Source of the DNA: Gemmiger sp. An194
GTDB lineage: Bacteria; Bacillota; Clostridia; Oscillospirales; Ruminococcaceae
Direction of reading: 5' to 3'
NCBI RefSeq assembly: GCF_002160145.1
Contig: NZ_NFKA01000010.1
Coordinates: forward strand, 42,496 to 106,495
Length of the DNA: 64,000 nt
This document shows positions 62,572 to 64,000 of the stretch, piece after piece; position 1 is the stretch's first letter, and every line of letters starts with the position of its first letter. The notes under the pieces are model-generated. The model was given only the letters and a program-made list of their open reading frames with translations, was not told where the DNA came from and made no database searches. Both the position numbers and the translations under genes were made by a program.

Positions 62572-63426
62572 TTATTCAGGCTGCAGATCAATACACACAA
62601 TTTCCGGCGGCGACAGCAGCCGCAGCGGAAGCCGCGTGGTTCCGATGCCGCTGCTCACATAAATCTGAGCGGAACGCTCCGCGTCATCCAGTGCATACAA
62701 TCCGCGTACAAAGCCACCGGAGCCTGGCGGCAGAATCCGGCGGGCGATCCAGGGGATTCCAACCTGTCCGCCATGGGTATGACCGAACAGCATCAGCGCA
62801 CGCTCCGGTATGCCCGAAAGCAATTGCGCCGTATATGGCTCATGGGCAACCAGCAAAGGGAATACCCCTTCTGCAAAGGCGGGCAATTGACCTCCCAGCT
62901 CGCCGGTCAGATAGTCGTCATAACCCAGCAGCTGGAGCTGATACGCCTCCAGAAGCAGGCTTTCATTTTTCAGGACCCGGAAGCCGAAGGATTCCATAAA
63001 TTCCTGATAGATGCGCGCTGCACCGCCGCCCCAGTCGTGATTGCCCCAAACCGCGTATTTTCCGCCCGGGGCTTCGATATTGCTCAGCTGCTGCCGCAGC
63101 AGCTCCAGGTCCAGCTGTTCCCGGTCGCGGGCGTAGTTGTCCAGCAGGTCACCTCCGAAAATCACCAGATCCGGTTCCAGCCGATTGATGCGGTCTGCCA
63201 GCTGTTTTGCGGAATCAACGGATTTGTCTTCCCCAAAATGCGTGTCGGTAAAGAAGACAACACGGCAGTCGGCTGCGATTCCCTGTGCCTGAAAGGAAAG
63301 TCTGCGCACTACCAGCAGATTCGGTTCCACGAAACGGGCATACAGCCCTGCCAGCAGAGCAGCAAGCACGATCCAGAACAGCACCCAAATCCAGCGCCGT
63401 TTTCTTTTTGTTTGTTTGTATTTCAT
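62572..63426 (-). CDS. Membrane-anchored metallophosphoesterase (YaeI-like)
   Basis: 284 residues. A basic N-terminus and one membrane helix (about 12-30) are followed by a calcineurin-like phosphoesterase with the standard metal motifs: FFTDTHFGED (DxH, about residue 61), FGGDLLDN (GD, about 90), WGNHDWGGG (GNHD, about 128), VAHEP (about 195) and FGHTHGGQVG (GHxH, about 216). Homologues such as YaeI act on membrane lipids or nucleotides. The active side here is predicted outside the cell if the helix is a signal anchor. Followed by degV on the other strand. Confidence 0.9.
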   Translation of the reverse strand: MKYKQTKRKRRWIWVLFWIVLAALLAGLYARFVEPNLLVVRRLSFQAQGIAADCRVVFFTDTHFGEDKSVDSAKQLADRINRLEPDLVIFGGDLLDNYARDREQLDLELLRQQLSNIEAPGGKYAVWGNHDWGGGAARIYQEFMESFGFRVLKNESLLLEAYQLQLLGYDDYLTGELGGQLPAFAEGVFPLLVAHEPYTAQLLSGIPERALMLFGHTHGGQVGIPWIARRILPPGSGGFVRGLYALDDAERSAQIYVSSGIGTTRLPLRLLSPPEIVCIDLQPE

Positions 63427-63535
63427 GGATTTATTTCTCTATATAAAAAGCCCTATGCCGCAGTCCATGCAGCTTTTAAGCCAAAGATGATAGAAAAAAT
63501 TTATGAGTTTCAAGCCGTTCCAGCAGTGGGACTCC

Positions 63536-63629
63536 CGCAAAATTTTGTGGGGTTAAGGAGGAATGACGAAATGGTATGAGAAAAGCCCAGCCATTCGGCT
63601 GGGCTTTTTGAATGGAATGGAGTCCATTC
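63536..63629. repeat. 94-bp direct repeat, copy 1
   Basis: Nearly identical to 63681-63774 (one mismatch, GACGAAATGG versus GACGGAATGG). It contains a terminator hairpin AAAAGCCCAGCC/GGCTGGGCTTTTT (63581-63610) and the sequence AAGGAGGAATGAC. It lies 51 bp from copy 2. Confidence 0.97.
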
Positions 63630-63680
63630 TGCCGGGGTGCCTGTCTGCCCCGGCAGCGGGGCCCCCGCAAAAATTTGCCT

Positions 63681-63774
63681 CGCAAAATTTTGTGGGGTTA
63701 AGGAGGAATGACGGAATGGTATGAGAAAAGCCCAGCCATTCGGCTGGGCTTTTTGAATGGAATGGAGTCCATTC
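63681..63774. repeat. 94-bp direct repeat, copy 2
   Basis: Second copy, directly downstream (5 bp) of tRNA-Glu on the minus strand. Its hairpin at 63726-63755 (GCCCAGCC/GGCTGGGC with TTTTC on the exit side) is the terminator of the rRNA-tRNA transcript. Confidence 0.97.
63726..63755 (-). terminator. Terminator of the rRNA/tRNA-Glu transcript
   Basis: AAAAAGCCCAGCC pairs with GGCTGGGCTTTT around a 4-nt loop, ending in TTTTCTC on the minus strand, within repeat copy 2. A second, identical hairpin lies in copy 1 (63581-63610). Confidence 0.85.
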
Positions 63775-63779
63775 CGACG

Positions 63780-63854
63780 TGGTGACCCGTGGGAGAATCG
63801 AACTCCCGTTTGCGGCGTGAGAGGCCGCCGTCTTGACCGCTTGACCAACGGGCC
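63780..63854 (-). tRNA. tRNA-Glu (anticodon CTC)
   Basis: 75-nt cloverleaf on the minus strand. Acceptor GGCCCGT/ACGGGTC, anticodon stem GCGGC/GCCGC with loop CTCTCAC (anticodon CTC), T-arm GGGAGTTCGATTCTCCC, encoded CCA. It follows the 5S rRNA by about 25 nt and is co-transcribed with it. Confidence 0.96.
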
Positions 63855-63879
63855 ATATGAAAATAAAGAGAAGAGAAAA

Positions 63880-63997
<118 letters not shown>

Positions 63998-64000
63998 TAT

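Noticed and set aside
63536..63774. CRISPR array
   Set aside because: Only two copies of 94 bp with a 51-bp gap, containing a terminator hairpin. No cas genes.

Overview
The window looks like chromosome of a GC-rich, anaerobic Gram-positive gut bacterium of the Oscillospiraceae/Ruminococcaceae, most like the Gemmiger/Subdoligranulum/Faecalibacterium group. This is inferred from gene content, Gram-positive gene order (gdpP-rplI-dnaB, tilS-hpt-ftsH), AGGAGG-type ribosome binding sites, sigma-A promoters, a T-box leader and lipoprotein signals. No database search was possible. It is mostly core chromosome. I see no prophage, integrase, transposase or CRISPR array.

Layout. 1-2.2 kb: a type IIA topoisomerase pair (subunit A cut by the edge, divergent subunit B). 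2.6-13.7 kb: one long leftward gene series headed by ribonuclease J, then gdpP, rplI, dnaB, tilS, hpt, ftsH and a zinc-ribbon membrane protein, read from a consensus promoter near 13.95 kb and ended by a terminator near 2.56 kb. 14.2-15.7 kb (rightward): rnhA and mnmA. 15.8-18 kb (leftward): coaD, lysA, tRNA-Thr and tRNA-Asp. 18.2-21.3 kb: an M28-type aminopeptidase-like protein and a family 2 glycosyltransferase. 21.5-24.6 kb: a NifX-like protein and an 860-residue fusion of flavin oxidoreductase, rhodanese and sulfite-reductase/ferredoxin domains. 24.7-31.4 kb: an overlapping operon metF, methionine-synthase activation protein, metH and a FecCD/BtuCD-type ABC importer. This layout argues that the importer carries cobalamin. 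Its leader contains a roughly 170-bp full-length imperfect palindrome.

31.8-40.6 kb (rightward): a lipoprotein plus DHHW protein, a DtxR-family regulator, a TIGR01440 protein, the PLP-homeostasis protein YggS, a YitT transporter, and a CydDC-like ABC pair with a YbaN protein behind a promoter followed by CTAAC motifs spaced exactly 20 bp apart. 40.6-53.5 kb (leftward): glmM with a left-handed-helix acyltransferase-like protein, a MATE exporter, the leucine operon leuACDB under a T-box leader, a calcium-type P-ATPase and an NSS symporter. 53.7-59.4 kb: a heterodimeric ABC exporter and a secreted GH25 lysozyme. 59.7-62.5 kb (rightward): glgB and a DegV protein. 62.6-64 kb (leftward): a membrane phosphoesterase, then the end of an rRNA operon (5S rRNA, tRNA-Glu) followed by a duplicated 94-bp segment that carries the terminator.

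Most of the content is familiar housekeeping. The parts most worth following up are the metF leader palindrome and the B12/methionine operon, the three-part sulfite-reductase fusion with a palindrome over its promoter, and the phased CTAAC repeats ahead of the CydDC-YbaN operon.
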